DNA of 64,000 bases, from the NCBI RefSeq assembly GCF_024834045.1, contig NZ_JANUXW010000001.1:62001-126000 (forward strand), in the 5' to 3' direction. Positions 39,469 to 50,637 of this stretch are shown here, in pieces. Each line of letters starts with the position of its first letter. The stretch's first letter is position 1. This DNA comes from Neisseria montereyensis. GTDB taxonomy: Bacteria; Pseudomonadota; Gammaproteobacteria; Burkholderiales; Neisseriaceae. Under the pieces are notes generated by a model. That model ran no database searches, was not told the origin of the DNA, and saw only the letters and a program-made list of their open reading frames with translations. Position numbers and translations under genes: made by a program.

Positions 39469-40174
39469 TATTTTAACCGCCATTCCGTTTATGACCGAAG
39501 CCCGTGCGGTTTTGGTCATAAACGCATTTTGGCCGATGGTGAAAGCGGGATTTCTCTATTCGATACCGCTGGCCGTCGTTTCTTTTATTTGCGGCATCCT
39601 GATTGCATTGGGTGTGGCATTGGTGCGGGTTGTGCCGCTATCAGGTTGGGTGCATCGGATATTATTTGCGGTGGTGAAATTTTATGTTTCCGCCATTCGC
39701 GGTACCCCTATGCTGGTTCAGTTGATGGTGGTGTTTTACGGTTTGCCTTCTATCGGTATCACACTTGATCCGCTGCCGACTGCCATTATTGGTTTTTCGC
39801 TAAATATCGGTGCTTATGCTTCCGAAACCATTCGTGCCGCTATTTTATCGGTACCCAAAGGGCAGTGGGAAGCCGGCTTTTCTATCGGTATGACTTATAT
39901 GCAGACGTTTCGCCGCATTATTATGCCGCAGGCTTTCCGTGTTGCCGTACCGCCTTTGAGCAATACGTTTATCAGTTTGTTTAAAGACACTTCTTTAGCC
40001 TCGGTGGTAACCATTACCGAGCTTTTCCGTGTTGCCCAGCAGATTGCCAATGCCAGCTATGACTTTTTGCCCGTGTATATCGAAGCAGGGATTATTTATT
40101 GGGTATTCTGTTTCTTCCTGTTTGTGATGCAGGCCAAACTTGAACAACGGCTCGACCGTCATATTGCCAAGTGA
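39452..40174 (+). CDS. Amino-acid ABC transporter permease
   Basis: 240 residues, HisMQ-type permease with about five helices and the cytoplasmic EAA loop ([19 protein letters not shown]) that docks the ATPase. The start at 39452 overlaps the preceding gene; an internal ATG at 39491 is an alternative, but the upstream AIPFM segment is usual in this family. It works with the flanking binding protein and ATPase. Confidence 0.92.
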   Translation: MLVLNDILTAIPFMTEARAVLVINAFWPMVKAGFLYSIPLAVVSFICGILIALGVALVRVVPLSGWVHRILFAVVKFYVSAIRGTPMLVQLMVVFYGLPSIGITLDPLPTAIIGFSLNIGAYASETIRAAILSVPKGQWEAGFSIGMTYMQTFRRIIMPQAFRVAVPPLSNTFISLFKDTSLASVVTITELFRVAQQIANASYDFLPVYIEAGIIYWVFCFFLFVMQAKLEQRLDRHIAK

Positions 40175-40183
40175 GTATAAGCC

Positions 40184-40957
40184 ATGATTAAAATCCGTAA
40201 TATTCACAAAGCGTTTGGTGACAATGCTATTTTGCGCGGCATTGATTTGGATATTGAAAAAGGCAGCGTAGTGGTGATACTCGGCCCTTCGGGTTCGGGG
40301 AAAACCACTTTTCTACGTTGTTTGAATGCGTTGGAAATTCCGCAGCAGGGCAAACTTGCATTCAGCGGCGATCAGCCTTTGGAAATTGATTTTTCACATA
40401 AATTATCAAAAAAAGAGATTCTGGCTTTGCGCCGTAAATCAGGTATGGTTTTCCAGCAATATAATCTGTTTCCTCATAAAACCGCTTTGGAAAATGTCAT
40501 GGAAGGGCCGGTTGTGGTGCAGGGAAAACCATTAGCCGATGCCAAAAGAGAAGCCGCTGCTTTATTGGAAAAAGTAGGGTTGGCTGATAAGGCCGATCTT
40601 TACCCACATCAGCTTTCCGGCGGGCAACAGCAACGAGTCGGTATCGCCCGCGCTTTGGCCATTCAGCCCGATTTAATGTTGTTTGACGAACCGACTTCGG
40701 CACTGGATCCCGAATTGGTGCAAGATGTGCTCAATACCATGAAAGAGTTGGCTGATGAGGGCTGGACCATGATGGTGGTCACGCATGAGATTAAATTTGC
40801 AATGGAAGTAGCGGATGTGGTTGTGGTGATGGATGGCGGTGTGATTGTTGAAAAAGGCTCGCCGCAAACTTTGTTTCTCAATCCGCAGCATGAACGCACC
40901 AAACGCTTTTTACAGCAGATTAATATGCCGCGGCCGGAAGCGGACTATATTATTTGA
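40184..40957 (+). CDS. Amino-acid ABC transporter ATP-binding protein
   Basis: 257 residues with Walker [10 protein letters not shown], signature [15 protein letters not shown], Walker [12 protein letters not shown] and a switch His in VVTHEIKFA. All motifs are intact. It sits 9 nt after the permease gene and powers uptake, probably of cystine or another polar amino acid. Confidence 0.95.
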   Translation: MIKIRNIHKAFGDNAILRGIDLDIEKGSVVVILGPSGSGKTTFLRCLNALEIPQQGKLAFSGDQPLEIDFSHKLSKKEILALRRKSGMVFQQYNLFPHKTALENVMEGPVVVQGKPLADAKREAAALLEKVGLADKADLYPHQLSGGQQQRVGIARALAIQPDLMLFDEPTSALDPELVQDVLNTMKELADEGWTMMVVTHEIKFAMEVADVVVVMDGGVIVEKGSPQTLFLNPQHERTKRFLQQINMPRPEADYII

Positions 40958-40963
40958 ATCAGG

Positions 40964-40986
40964 CCGTCTGAAAATATTCGGGCGGC
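40964..40986 (+). terminator. Degenerate DUS hairpin
   Basis: GGCCGTCTGAAAATATTCGGGCGGC is an imperfect inverted DUS pair, 7 nt after the transporter ATPase gene. Confidence 0.4.
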
Positions 40987-41143
40987 ATTGTGGTTGTAGG
41001 CAATATTGCTTTATCGCCTTTATCTAATAAGCAGATAATAAAAAGTAATAAAAATAATATTGGTAAAGCGGATAATGTATTTATTTTAAAATACTTAATG
41101 CGTTTCTTTACCAACTAACCCGACAAACCAGACCAATTAAATT

Positions 41144-41773
41144 ATGAATAAACATATCCGCCAAGAAATTTTCGAGCGTTTTCGGGCGGCCAACCCTCAC
41201 CCGACGACCGAATTGAATTATAAAAATCCGTTTGAGTTGCTGATTGCCGTTTTGCTTTCGGCGCAGGCTACCGATGTCGGTGTGAATAAGGCGACGGCCA
41301 AACTGTTTCCGGTGGCCGGTACGCCGCAGGCCATGCTGGATTTGGGTTTGGAGGGGGTGATGGAATATACCAAAACCATCGGCCTGTATAAAACCAAGTC
41401 CAAACATATTATTGAAACGTGTCGGATTCTGCTTGAAAAATACAATGGCGAAGTACCGGATAACCGTGAAGCATTGGAAGCCTTGCCGGGCGTAGGGCGG
41501 AAAACCGCCAATGTGGTGTTGAATACGGCATTCGGCCAATTGGCTATGGCAGTTGATACCCATATTTTTAGAGTATCTAACCGCACCAGAATCGCACCGG
41601 GTAAGAATGTGCGTGAGGTTGAAGATAAACTGATGCGGCTGGTGCCGAAAGAATTTTTATTAAATGCCCATCACTGGCTGATTTTGCATGGCCGTTATAC
41701 CTGTAAGGCTCAGAAGCCGTTATGCGGTCAATGTTTGATTTACGATTTGTGCGAATACCCTGCCAAAAACTGA
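41144..41773 (+). CDS. nth: Endonuclease III (DNA glycosylase/AP lyase)
   Basis: 209 residues. It removes oxidised pyrimidines and nicks the AP site. The helix-hairpin-helix LPGVGRKTAN contains the catalytic Lys120, with Asp138 in VDTHIFRV. The [4Fe-4S] ligands Cys187, 194, 197 and 203 keep the Cys-x6-Cys-x2-Cys-x5-Cys spacing of E. coli Nth. It is monocistronic after the transporter genes. Confidence 0.97.
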   Translation: MNKHIRQEIFERFRAANPHPTTELNYKNPFELLIAVLLSAQATDVGVNKATAKLFPVAGTPQAMLDLGLEGVMEYTKTIGLYKTKSKHIIETCRILLEKYNGEVPDNREALEALPGVGRKTANVVLNTAFGQLAMAVDTHIFRVSNRTRIAPGKNVREVEDKLMRLVPKEFLLNAHHWLILHGRYTCKAQKPLCGQCLIYDLCEYPAKN

Positions 41774-42013
41774 TGGGGTTGTTTAAATGAACAGCTTTTA
41801 AAGCTTGAGCTAAATAGGCGATGGGTAACAGCCTGTTAAAAGGTGTATGCCTTTCGGAAAATCATACGCAACCTTGGTGATATTTGTGGGCCATTTCGTA
41901 ATAAATGGCGAAAAAACTGTTTTATAAATGACCGATTTGTGTATCATTGCTCTTTTCGTTTACAATTCCCCTCGAATTTACCGTTACTATATCTTGATTA
42001 AAAGGAAACCGTT

Positions 42014-43507
42014 GTGAATAAAACCCCCAAATATATTGCCCTGCTGGCTGCCTCTGCTTTGGCGCTAACCGGTTGTGATAAGGTGGAAAGTTTCTTCGGC
42101 AAAGACGAACAAGCGCAAACGGATTTGGTGAAAAAAGTAGAAACCAAAACCGATGAAGGCAATGTACAGATGCTGCTGCCCGATTTTACCAAACTGGTGG
42201 AGCAAGAAGGGCAGACCGTTGTTAATATTCAGGCGGTTAAAGCACCGAGCAGCAGTCAAGAGAGAGATAACGGCATGGATTTGAATCAGTTTCCTGATAA
42301 CGATCCTTTTTATGAGTTTTTCAAACGCTTAGTGCCGAATGTGCCGGAAATTCAAGAACAGGAAGAAGAAGCCGAATTGAATTTCGGTTCGGGTTTCATC
42401 ATTAGTTCCGATGGTTATATTCTGACCAACACCCATGTGGTCGGCGGCATGAGCAATATTAAGGTATTGTTGAACGATAAACGTGAATATACGGCCAAGC
42501 TGGTGGGTTCCGACCAGCAGTCCGATGTGGCATTGCTGAAAATCGATGCGCAGGATTTGCCGGTGGTTAAGGTCGGCAATGCCAAAGATTTGAAGCCGGG
42601 CGAATGGGTTGCCGCAATCGGCGCGCCGTTCGGATTTGATAACAGTGTGACTGCCGGTATTGTGTCTGCCAAAGGCCGTAGCCTGCCGAATGAAAACTAT
42701 ACGCCGTTTATTCAAACCGACGTTGCCATTAATCCCGGTAATTCGGGCGGGCCGTTGTTTAACCTGAAAGGTCAGGTGGTCGGTATCAATTCGCAGATTT
42801 ACAGCCGAAGCGGCGGGTTTATGGGTATTTCTTTTGCCATTCCGATTGATGTGGCGATGAATGTGGCAGATCAGTTGAAAGCGACCGGTAAAGTACAGCG
42901 TGGCCAACTGGGTGTGATTATTCAGGAAGTGTCTTATGATTTGGCGCAATCGTTCGGTTTGGATAGAGCGTCGGGGGCATTGATTGCCCGCGTATTGCCG
43001 GGCAGCCCCGCTTCTAAAGCCGGCTTGCAGGCGGGTGATATCGTCCGCAGCGTGAACGGTGAAGAAGTCCGCCAATCCAGCGATTTGCCGGTGATGGTCG
43101 GCGCCATGGCACCGGGTAAGGAAGTGACGCTCGGTATATGGCGCGACGGCCATGAAAGCAATGTGAAAGTCCAGCTTGGCGCCAGCAGTAATGATGAAGA
43201 ATTTGGTGAAGAAGAAGCATCGGATCCGACAGGTTCTTCCAGTGGCCAGGCTTTCCTGATTGAGAATACCGGCCTGACTATGCAAACACGCATCGGTAAT
43301 GATAGAAAACGTTTGGTGGTGGTGAAATCGGAAGGTGCTGCCGAACGTGCAGGGATAAGGCGCGGTGATGAGATTCTCGCCGTCAACCAGATGACGGTTG
43401 AAGACGAATCCACTTTCCGTAATGCGTTGGCCGGTGCCGGTAAAAATATACCGCTGTTGGTACAACGTGGCGGTTCGACCTTATTTTTTGCTTTAAGACT
43501 GCCTTAA
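42014..43507 (+). CDS. HtrA/DegQ-family periplasmic serine protease, lipoprotein form
   Basis: 497 residues starting with GTG (42014) after AAAGGAAACC. The signal peptide ends in LTGC, so the protein is probably lipidated at Cys21, unlike E. coli DegP. The catalytic triad is His141 (NTHVV), Asp171 (SDVALLK) and Ser244 (GNSGGP). Two PDZ domains follow (about 280-370 and 405-497). It degrades or refolds damaged envelope proteins. A 240-nt upstream region holds the promoter. Known meningococcal HtrA also has such a Cys. Confidence 0.93.
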   Translation: MNKTPKYIALLAASALALTGCDKVESFFGKDEQAQTDLVKKVETKTDEGNVQMLLPDFTKLVEQEGQTVVNIQAVKAPSSSQERDNGMDLNQFPDNDPFYEFFKRLVPNVPEIQEQEEEAELNFGSGFIISSDGYILTNTHVVGGMSNIKVLLNDKREYTAKLVGSDQQSDVALLKIDAQDLPVVKVGNAKDLKPGEWVAAIGAPFGFDNSVTAGIVSAKGRSLPNENYTPFIQTDVAINPGNSGGPLFNLKGQVVGINSQIYSRSGGFMGISFAIPIDVAMNVADQLKATGKVQRGQLGVIIQEVSYDLAQSFGLDRASGALIARVLPGSPASKAGLQAGDIVRSVNGEEVRQSSDLPVMVGAMAPGKEVTLGIWRDGHESNVKVQLGASSNDEEFGEEEASDPTGSSSGQAFLIENTGLTMQTRIGNDRKRLVVVKSEGAAERAGIRRGDEILAVNQMTVEDESTFRNALAGAGKNIPLLVQRGGSTLFFALRLP

Positions 43508-43520
43508 TTAAGCGTTGATA

Positions 43521-43556
43521 TTCAGACGGCCTGTTGATTGTATCAGGCCGTCTGAA
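43521..43556 (+). terminator. DUS-pair terminator after htrA
   Basis: TTCAGACGGCCTG and CAGGCCGTCTGAA with a 10-nt loop, 14 nt after the stop. Confidence 0.75.
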
Positions 43557-43614
43557 TGTTTGATTGATAGTGTTTCCATTTTATTTTTAGGCAATAGAGT
43601 AGGTTTGTAACAGA

Positions 43615-43643
43615 CAGGCCGTCTGAAACGTTCAGACGGCCTG
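43615..43643 (+). terminator. Second DUS pair upstream of nagZ
   Basis: CAGGCCGTCTGAA and its inverse with a 3-nt loop. It lies in the htrA-nagZ gap and is probably a backup terminator. Confidence 0.6.
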
Positions 43644-43702
43644 AAATACTGTTTTATTCTGATAACGGATACGGCCTGTTATTTTGCTGATGTGAGTACA
43701 TA

Positions 43703-44788
43703 ATGAATAAACCCATGATTCCGCGCGGCCCGGTTATGGCTGATGTGCATGCTTTTTATTTAACGGAAGAAGAAAAACAGCGCCTTTTAGACCCTGCTAT
43801 CGGCGGCGTAATTTTATTCCGTAGAAACTTTGAAAATATCGAACAACTTAAAAAGCTGATTGCTGAAATCAAAGCGTTAAGAACGCCGGAATTAATTATT
43901 GCCGTTGATCACGAAGGCGGTAGGGTGCAGCGCTTTATTCACGGCTTTACCCGCTTGCCCGCGATGGATGTGTTCGGTGAGATTTGGGATAAAGAGGGTG
44001 CCGAAAAGGCGAAAGCTTTGGCCGAGCAAACTGGTTGGGTGTTGGCAACCGAACTGAGTACTTGCGGTGTGGATTTGTCGTTTACCCCCGTGTTGGATTT
44101 AAACTGGGGGCAATGCGCCGTTATCGGCAACCGCAGTTTCCATTGCGAGCCCGAAGTCGTTACCGAGCTGGCGTTGGCTTTGCAAAAAGGGTTGAATCGG
44201 GGCGGCATGAAATCTTGCGGTAAGCATTTTCCCGGGCATGGTTTTGTAGAGGGGGACAGCCATCATGTGTTGCCGGAAGACAACCGCAGTTTTGCGGAAT
44301 TAAATGCCGCTGATATAGTGCCGTTCCGCAGATTAAGTGCCGCAGGCATGGCGGCGGTGATGCCCGCTCATGTGGTTTACCCTAAGGTAGATAGTCTGCC
44401 GGCCGGTTTTTCTGCTAAATGGCTGAAAGAAGTATTGCGCCATGATATCGGTTTTAACGGTGTGATTTTTTCAGACGACCTGACTATGGAAGGCGCAGGC
44501 GGTGTCGGCGGTATCCGCGAGCGGGCGCGTTTATCATTTGAGGCTGGTTGCGATATTGTGTTGGTGTGTAACCGTCCGGATTTGGTGGATGAGCTTCGCG
44601 ATGGTTTTGTGATGCCTGAAAATAATAAGCTGGCGCAACGTTGGCAGTATATGGCCAATACCTTAACCGCAAGCGGGGCGGCCGATATGATGGCTACGCC
44701 GGCATTCCAAGCAGCACAAAGGGTTGTGGCAGAGTTGGCTACCCCGAAAGACACGGCCGGCGGTGTGAAAGTTGGCGAAGCGTTTTAA
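43703..44788 (+). CDS. nagZ: Beta-N-acetylhexosaminidase
   Basis: 361 residues, GH3 family. It cleaves GlcNAc-anhydroMurNAc from recycled peptidoglycan in the cytoplasm. Family blocks: AVDHEGGRVQRF, KHFPGHGFVEGDSH with the catalytic His loop, and nucleophile Asp in FSDDLTMEG. Length agrees with the meningococcal enzyme as recalled. It ends in a strong terminator. An internal DUS-like copy with one substitution is near 44468. Confidence 0.97.
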   Translation: MNKPMIPRGPVMADVHAFYLTEEEKQRLLDPAIGGVILFRRNFENIEQLKKLIAEIKALRTPELIIAVDHEGGRVQRFIHGFTRLPAMDVFGEIWDKEGAEKAKALAEQTGWVLATELSTCGVDLSFTPVLDLNWGQCAVIGNRSFHCEPEVVTELALALQKGLNRGGMKSCGKHFPGHGFVEGDSHHVLPEDNRSFAELNAADIVPFRRLSAAGMAAVMPAHVVYPKVDSLPAGFSAKWLKEVLRHDIGFNGVIFSDDLTMEGAGGVGGIRERARLSFEAGCDIVLVCNRPDLVDELRDGFVMPENNKLAQRWQYMANTLTASGAADMMATPAFQAAQRVVAELATPKDTAGGVKVGEAF

Positions 44789-44833
44789 GGTAGGTGATTC
44801 GGCCATGTGCTTTAGGCTGCGTACCGAATAAAG

Positions 44834-44862
44834 AAAAAAGACGGGTGATTCCCGTCTTTTTT
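44834..44862 (+). terminator. Strong intrinsic terminator after nagZ
   Basis: AAAAAAGACGGG TGATT CCCGTCTTTTTT is a textbook rho-independent hairpin, 46 nt after nagZ. Confidence 0.95.
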
Positions 44863-44909
44863 ATTGGGTTGGAACGGATGATTTCAGCCGTCTATAAACT
44901 AATCAATCT

Positions 44910-44957
44910 TTCAGACGGCCTTGTTTAAATGATATTAATGGGTATAGGCCGTCTGAA
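44910..44957 (-). terminator. DUS pair spanning the ubiA stop codon
   Basis: One DUS lies inside the last codons of ubiA (44948-44957) and its inverse (44910-44920) lies just beyond the stop, so the hairpin straddles the end of the gene. Confidence 0.65.
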
Positions 44958-45858
44958 TCGATAGCCATACATAGTGGGCGACAATGCCCACAAACCATAA
45001 TAGGCCGATATGGTTGTTTTCCAGAAAAGTGCGGAAGCATACCCAGCGGTTACGTTGTTTGATTTGGCGGTATTGCCGTATCTGATTGTAAACAATAAAG
45101 GGTAACACCAGCCAGAACGGCCAAGTGGCACGAATCTGAATGCCCAGAATGATCATAAGGAAGGTAAACCAGAAATGGCACAACATAATGGCGGCAACGT
45201 CTTTATCGCCAAAAGTGATGGCCGAAGTACGGATGCCGATTTTTAAATCGTCTTCTTTATCGGCCATTGCATAAATGGTGTCATAAGCCAGCGTCCATAA
45301 AACATTGGCGGCAAAAATCAGCCATGCCAGAGGCGGAACGGTTTCGGTAACGGCGGCAAACGCCATCGGAATACCGAATGAAAAGGCCAGCCCCAAATAA
45401 AATTGCGGTAAGGGGAAAAAGCGTTTGGTAAACGGATAGCTGACTGCTAAAAATAATGCCGGCAGGCTCATCAGCCAAGTTAGGCGGTTGAGCGGCAGTA
45501 AACAGAGGGCGGCCATTAAGCAGAGAATCAACGCCAGTAAAATGGCTTCTTCGGTAGAAACCAGTCCGCGGGCAAACGGTCGGTTTTGGGTGCGCTCTAC
45601 CGAGCCGTCGAAATCTCGGTCGGCAAAATCATTCACCACGCAACCGGCACTGCGCATGAGAAAAGTGCCGGCGGCAAATGCCAATAAAACGGTAAAGTCG
45701 GGGATACCTTGCGATGCTATCCATAGTGCCCAAAAAGTCGGCCACAACAGCAATAGTGTGCCGATGGGTTTTTCCATACGCATCAGTCTGCTGTATATCA
45801 CCAACCTACCTACGGTATAGCGGGGGAGAAAAGTTAAGAGTAAGCGTTTTATATTCAT
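44935..45858 (-). CDS. ubiA: 4-hydroxybenzoate octaprenyltransferase
   Basis: 307 residues, about eight or nine helices. It attaches the polyprenyl tail to 4-hydroxybenzoate in ubiquinone synthesis at the inner membrane. The first aspartate-rich motif is [15 protein letters not shown], the second [16 protein letters not shown]. The short N-terminal extension before the first helix is basic. It lies downstream of ubiC on the same strand with 134 nt between. Confidence 0.95.
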   Translation of the reverse strand: MNIKRLLLTFLPRYTVGRLVIYSRLMRMEKPIGTLLLLWPTFWALWIASQGIPDFTVLLAFAAGTFLMRSAGCVVNDFADRDFDGSVERTQNRPFARGLVSTEEAILLALILCLMAALCLLPLNRLTWLMSLPALFLAVSYPFTKRFFPLPQFYLGLAFSFGIPMAFAAVTETVPPLAWLIFAANVLWTLAYDTIYAMADKEDDLKIGIRTSAITFGDKDVAAIMLCHFWFTFLMIILGIQIRATWPFWLVLPFIVYNQIRQYRQIKQRNRWVCFRTFLENNHIGLLWFVGIVAHYVWLSIQTAYTH

Positions 45859-45923
45859 TTCTTGTATTTAATTGGTTTTAGTCTGTCGGTCAATTTATTG
45901 AAAATAAATGATATATAACAGAT

Positions 45924-45957
45924 TAAAGCCGTCTGTTAGCAAACGGCTTATTTTTTA
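45924..45957. terminator. Hairpin between ubiC and ubiA
   Basis: AAGCCGT...ACGGCTT with a T6 run on the plus strand; the T-run lies on the wrong side for the minus-strand ubiC. One arm is DUS-derived. Role uncertain. Confidence 0.35.
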
Positions 45958-45992
45958 TAATTATATCGAATTTTTTAACAACTATCATAAGA

Positions 45993-46514
45993 TTAAACAA
46001 AACTTTGCAGGGCGGGTAGGAAGCATTCGGTCAAACCCAGCCGTTCGCCTTGTAAGTCGAAAAACGAACGGCGTGCTAAAAAAGATGGTTTTTCAAAGCC
46101 GTTGAAACGGTATGTTTCCGGCAATATAGCGTATTCGAACGCGGAGCGGGTAAGCGGCAATGAGCCGTCAAACAGCCTTTCCCCTAAAGGGCGTGTCCCG
46201 CAGTCGAGCAAATTCCGCCAATTTTGAGCATCGGCGGCACACAAACTGCGCGCCCAAACAACGGGGATATCGTTTAAACACAATAAAACATCACGGCCAA
46301 AGCCGTTATCAGGGGTGGTTATGGTGAGGCCGTCTGAAAACAAAATATCGCAGTGGGTAGCGCCCAAGTGCAGCAAGCGTACGGAAAATGATGCGTCAAT
46401 CGCGCGTAAGGCGGCAGTTAGCGATTGCGCTTGGATTAATGCGGTTAAATCGGCAGGGTAGGTATCGGTTAGGTGTTCCGGCAGTTCGGGTTGCCAGATA
46501 GATGGATTGTTCAT
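45993..46514 (-). CDS. ubiC: Chorismate lyase
   Basis: 173 residues. It converts chorismate to 4-hydroxybenzoate plus pyruvate, the first committed step of ubiquinone synthesis. Identification rests on the overall pattern (VLLCLNDIPVVWARSLC, GTRPLGERLFD, RRSFFDLQG) typical of UbiC and on the adjacent ubiA, the next enzyme. A DUS is embedded at about 46330, encoding FSDGLT. Confidence 0.92.
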   Translation of the reverse strand: MNNPSIWQPELPEHLTDTYPADLTALIQAQSLTAALRAIDASFSVRLLHLGATHCDILFSDGLTITTPDNGFGRDVLLCLNDIPVVWARSLCAADAQNWRNLLDCGTRPLGERLFDGSLPLTRSAFEYAILPETYRFNGFEKPSFLARRSFFDLQGERLGLTECFLPALQSFV

Positions 46515-46679
46515 ATTAATATAATTTAGAGTTAGTTAGGGCCGTCTGAAACGGGCGGATAAAGTAAAAGGCCGTATTGTACCCCAGATGTCGTGTATGG
46601 TTTGTAGATAGGGTTTTCTATATGGTATAGCTTGGCTAAAGGCCGTCTGAAAACCGGCATATTGCATTATTGTGATATG

Positions 46680-46719
46680 AAAACGCCATCACACGATAGG
46701 GTTGGTGTGACGGCGTTTT
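46680..46719 (-). terminator. Intrinsic terminator of pepA
   Basis: AAAACGCC-TCACAC paired with GTGTGA-GGCGTTTT (one mismatch) forms a long stem, about 40 nt past pepA on the minus strand. The rest of 46515-46759 contains two unpaired DUS copies and no gene. Confidence 0.85.
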
Positions 46720-46759
46720 GCTGTTTTACGGCTACTAGGTATCCGCTATAACGGCGGTA

Positions 46760-48193
<1,434 letters not shown>

Positions 48194-48356
48194 CTAATTG
48201 AGATAATGATTCAAATTCGGATTTTTCAGACGGCCTTAGCATCTTTCCGATAAAAGCCAACCGAAATCTTTCCCTTTGATTGTACTCTATATCAGGCCGT
48301 CTGAAACGGTTTGGCCTGAATGAAAAAAGCATCTGCAAGGAAAGTAGTTCATATTT

Positions 48357-49469
48357 ATGATTTATCAAAGAAACTTTCTTAAAGAGTTATCGCTTACCGC
48401 AGTGGGTATTTTTGTGGTATTGCTGGCCGTGTTGGTCTCGACGCAGGCCATTAACCTGCTCGGACGCGCTGCCGACGGGCGGGTTGCCGTTGATGCGGTT
48501 GCCGCATTGATTGGCTTTTGGGTGATTGGCATGACGCCGCTGCTGCTGGTGTTAACCGCATATATCAGTATTCTAACCGTGCTAACCCGCTATTGGCGCG
48601 ATAGTGAGATGTCGGTTTGGCTTTCATGCGGATTGGCATTAAAACAATGGATAGGCCCCGTGCTGCGGTTTGCCATTCCGTTTGCGGTGTTGATTGCGGT
48701 GATGCAGCTTTGGATTATGCCGTGGGCGGATTTAAAAAGCCGCGAGTTTGCCGAATTGCTCAAGCAGAAACAAGAACTTTCATTGGTTGAGGCGGGCGAA
48801 TTCAATACGTTGGGCAGACATAACGGACGGGTGTATTTCGTCGAAACTTTCGACGTTGATTCGGGCGTGATGAAAAACCTGTTTTTACGCGAACGGGATA
48901 CCAAAGGAAACGACAATATTATCCTAGCCAAAGAAGGCACGTTTTCACTGAAAGACAACAAACGCACCTTAGAGCTCAGCAACGGCTACCGATACAGCGG
49001 CACGCCCGGTAAGGCCGACTACAGCCAAGTCTCGTTCGGACATTTAAGCCTGATTATCAGTACCGTGCCGCAAATCGTTGATCCGATTGCCAACCGCCGT
49101 ACCATTCCGACGGCAGAATTATTCGGCAGCAGCGATGCACAACATCAGGCTGAATTGATGTGGCGGTTGTCGTTGCCCATCAGCGTGTTGATATTGAGTG
49201 TTTTAGCCGTACCGCTTTCTTATTTCAACCCCCGCACCGGGCATACTTATAATATTTTGGTTGCCATCGGTTTGTATTTGGTTTATCAAAACGGTTTGAC
49301 TTTTCTGCGTAATGCGGTTGAAGACGGTAGGCTGAATTTCTGGCTGGGTATGGTGCCCATGCATGTTTTGATTGCTGCAATTGCCATTATTTTATTGCGG
49401 GTGCGCAGTATGCCGGCTCAGCCGTTTTGGCAGGCGGTGAAAATCAGTTTGAAAGGCGGGGTGAAATAA
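48357..49469 (+). CDS. lptF: LPS export permease LptF
   Basis: 370 residues with three N-terminal and three C-terminal helices around a periplasmic beta-jellyroll (about 125-265). With LptG and LptB it extracts LPS from the inner membrane and pushes it along the Lpt bridge. N-terminus IYQRNFLKELSLTAVGIFVVLL is typical. The stop codon overlaps the lptG start by one base (TAATG), so the two are translationally coupled. Confidence 0.94.
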   Translation: MIYQRNFLKELSLTAVGIFVVLLAVLVSTQAINLLGRAADGRVAVDAVAALIGFWVIGMTPLLLVLTAYISILTVLTRYWRDSEMSVWLSCGLALKQWIGPVLRFAIPFAVLIAVMQLWIMPWADLKSREFAELLKQKQELSLVEAGEFNTLGRHNGRVYFVETFDVDSGVMKNLFLRERDTKGNDNIILAKEGTFSLKDNKRTLELSNGYRYSGTPGKADYSQVSFGHLSLIISTVPQIVDPIANRRTIPTAELFGSSDAQHQAELMWRLSLPISVLILSVLAVPLSYFNPRTGHTYNILVAIGLYLVYQNGLTFLRNAVEDGRLNFWLGMVPMHVLIAAIAIILLRVRSMPAQPFWQAVKISLKGGVK

Positions 49470-50533
49470 TGCTGTTAACCCGTTATCTTATCCGCCGTCT
49501 GACGGTGATGTCTTTTTATGCACTGTTGGCTTTTTTGGCCTTATACAGTTTTTTCGATGTGGTTTCCGAGTCGGGCGATATTGGCGAGGGCAGTTATAGC
49601 GGCATGAAAATGATGCAATATGTGGTATTGCAGATGCCGGCCCATGCTTATGAACTGATGCCGTTGGTGGTGTTAATCGGCGGTTTGGTCGCACTCAGCC
49701 AGTTGGCTTCGGGCAGCGAGCTGACGGTGATGAAAACCAGTGGTATGAGTACGAAACGGCTGATTGGTATCCTACTGCAATTCGGTTTGATTTTTGCCAT
49801 ATTTACGGCGGTATTGGGGGAGTGGGTTGCACCGTCGCTCAGCCGTAATGCCGAAAATCTGAAAGCAACGGCGGTGAACGGTAAAATCAGTACCGGCAGT
49901 CAGGGCTTATGGTTGAAAGAGCAAAACAATATTATTAATGTGCGCGAAATGTTGCCCGACCATACTCTTATGGGGGTCAAAATTTGGGCGCATAATGCCG
50001 ATTTTCAGCTTGCCGAAACCGTAGAAGCCGACTCTGCTACTTTGAATGATGAGGGGTGGCAGTTGAAAAACGCCCGTCATAGTTTGTTAGATGGCAATAG
50101 TGTACAAACAGGCGTGCAGGCTACCGAACAGTGGCCGATTGAATTACAACGTAATTTACTGGATGTTTTATTGGTGCAGCCGGAGCAGATGTCGGTTACC
50201 GCCCTTACCACTTATATCAGCCATCTCAAGGAAAATCATCAGCAAACCAAAACTTATGAGATTGCCTGGTGGCGAAAACTGATGTATCCCGTTGCAGCGA
50301 TGATTATGGCGCTGGTGGCGTTGGCGTTTACCCCGCAAAATACCCGTCGCGGCAATATGGGTTTGAAATTATTCGGCGGAATTTGTTTGGGTTTGGCATT
50401 CCATTTTTCCGGCAGGTTATTCGGATTTACCAGCCAGCTTTATAATGTGCCGCCGGTGATTGCCGCATTATTGCCGACCGTATTATTCGGTATTTTGGGT
50501 GTGTATTTAATACGCAAACAGGAAAAACGCTGA
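49469..50533 (+). CDS. lptG: LPS export permease LptG
   Basis: 354 residues with the same six-helix plus jellyroll layout as LptF. The start MLLTRYLIRRL at 49469 (TAATG overlap) is preferred to the in-frame ATG 42 nt upstream, which lies within lptF. Conserved coupling-helix region ELTVMKTSGMSTKRLI is present. It ends in a DUS-pair terminator shared with the convergent fabD. Confidence 0.95.
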   Translation: MLLTRYLIRRLTVMSFYALLAFLALYSFFDVVSESGDIGEGSYSGMKMMQYVVLQMPAHAYELMPLVVLIGGLVALSQLASGSELTVMKTSGMSTKRLIGILLQFGLIFAIFTAVLGEWVAPSLSRNAENLKATAVNGKISTGSQGLWLKEQNNIINVREMLPDHTLMGVKIWAHNADFQLAETVEADSATLNDEGWQLKNARHSLLDGNSVQTGVQATEQWPIELQRNLLDVLLVQPEQMSVTALTTYISHLKENHQQTKTYEIAWWRKLMYPVAAMIMALVALAFTPQNTRRGNMGLKLFGGICLGLAFHFSGRLFGFTSQLYNVPPVIAALLPTVLFGILGVYLIRKQEKR

Positions 50534-50573
50534 TTGGGCTTTGTTTTTGTAAATATAGTGGTTTTAATAAGTA

Positions 50574-50603
50574 GAAGGCCGTCTGAAAGTTTCAGACGGC
50601 TTC
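50574..50603. terminator. Bidirectional DUS-pair terminator
   Basis: AGGCCGTCTGAAA and TTTCAGACGGCTT with a very small loop between the convergent lptG and fabD. Confidence 0.75.
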
Positions 50604-50637
50604 TTGTTTTATTGTGAAAGGTTAATCGACTATATGC

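Noticed and set aside
41885-41925. GCCATTT/AAATGGC hairpin upstream of htrA as a terminator
   Set aside because: It is followed by A's, not T's, on the plus strand and has no T-run on the minus strand either, so it does not fit an intrinsic terminator.
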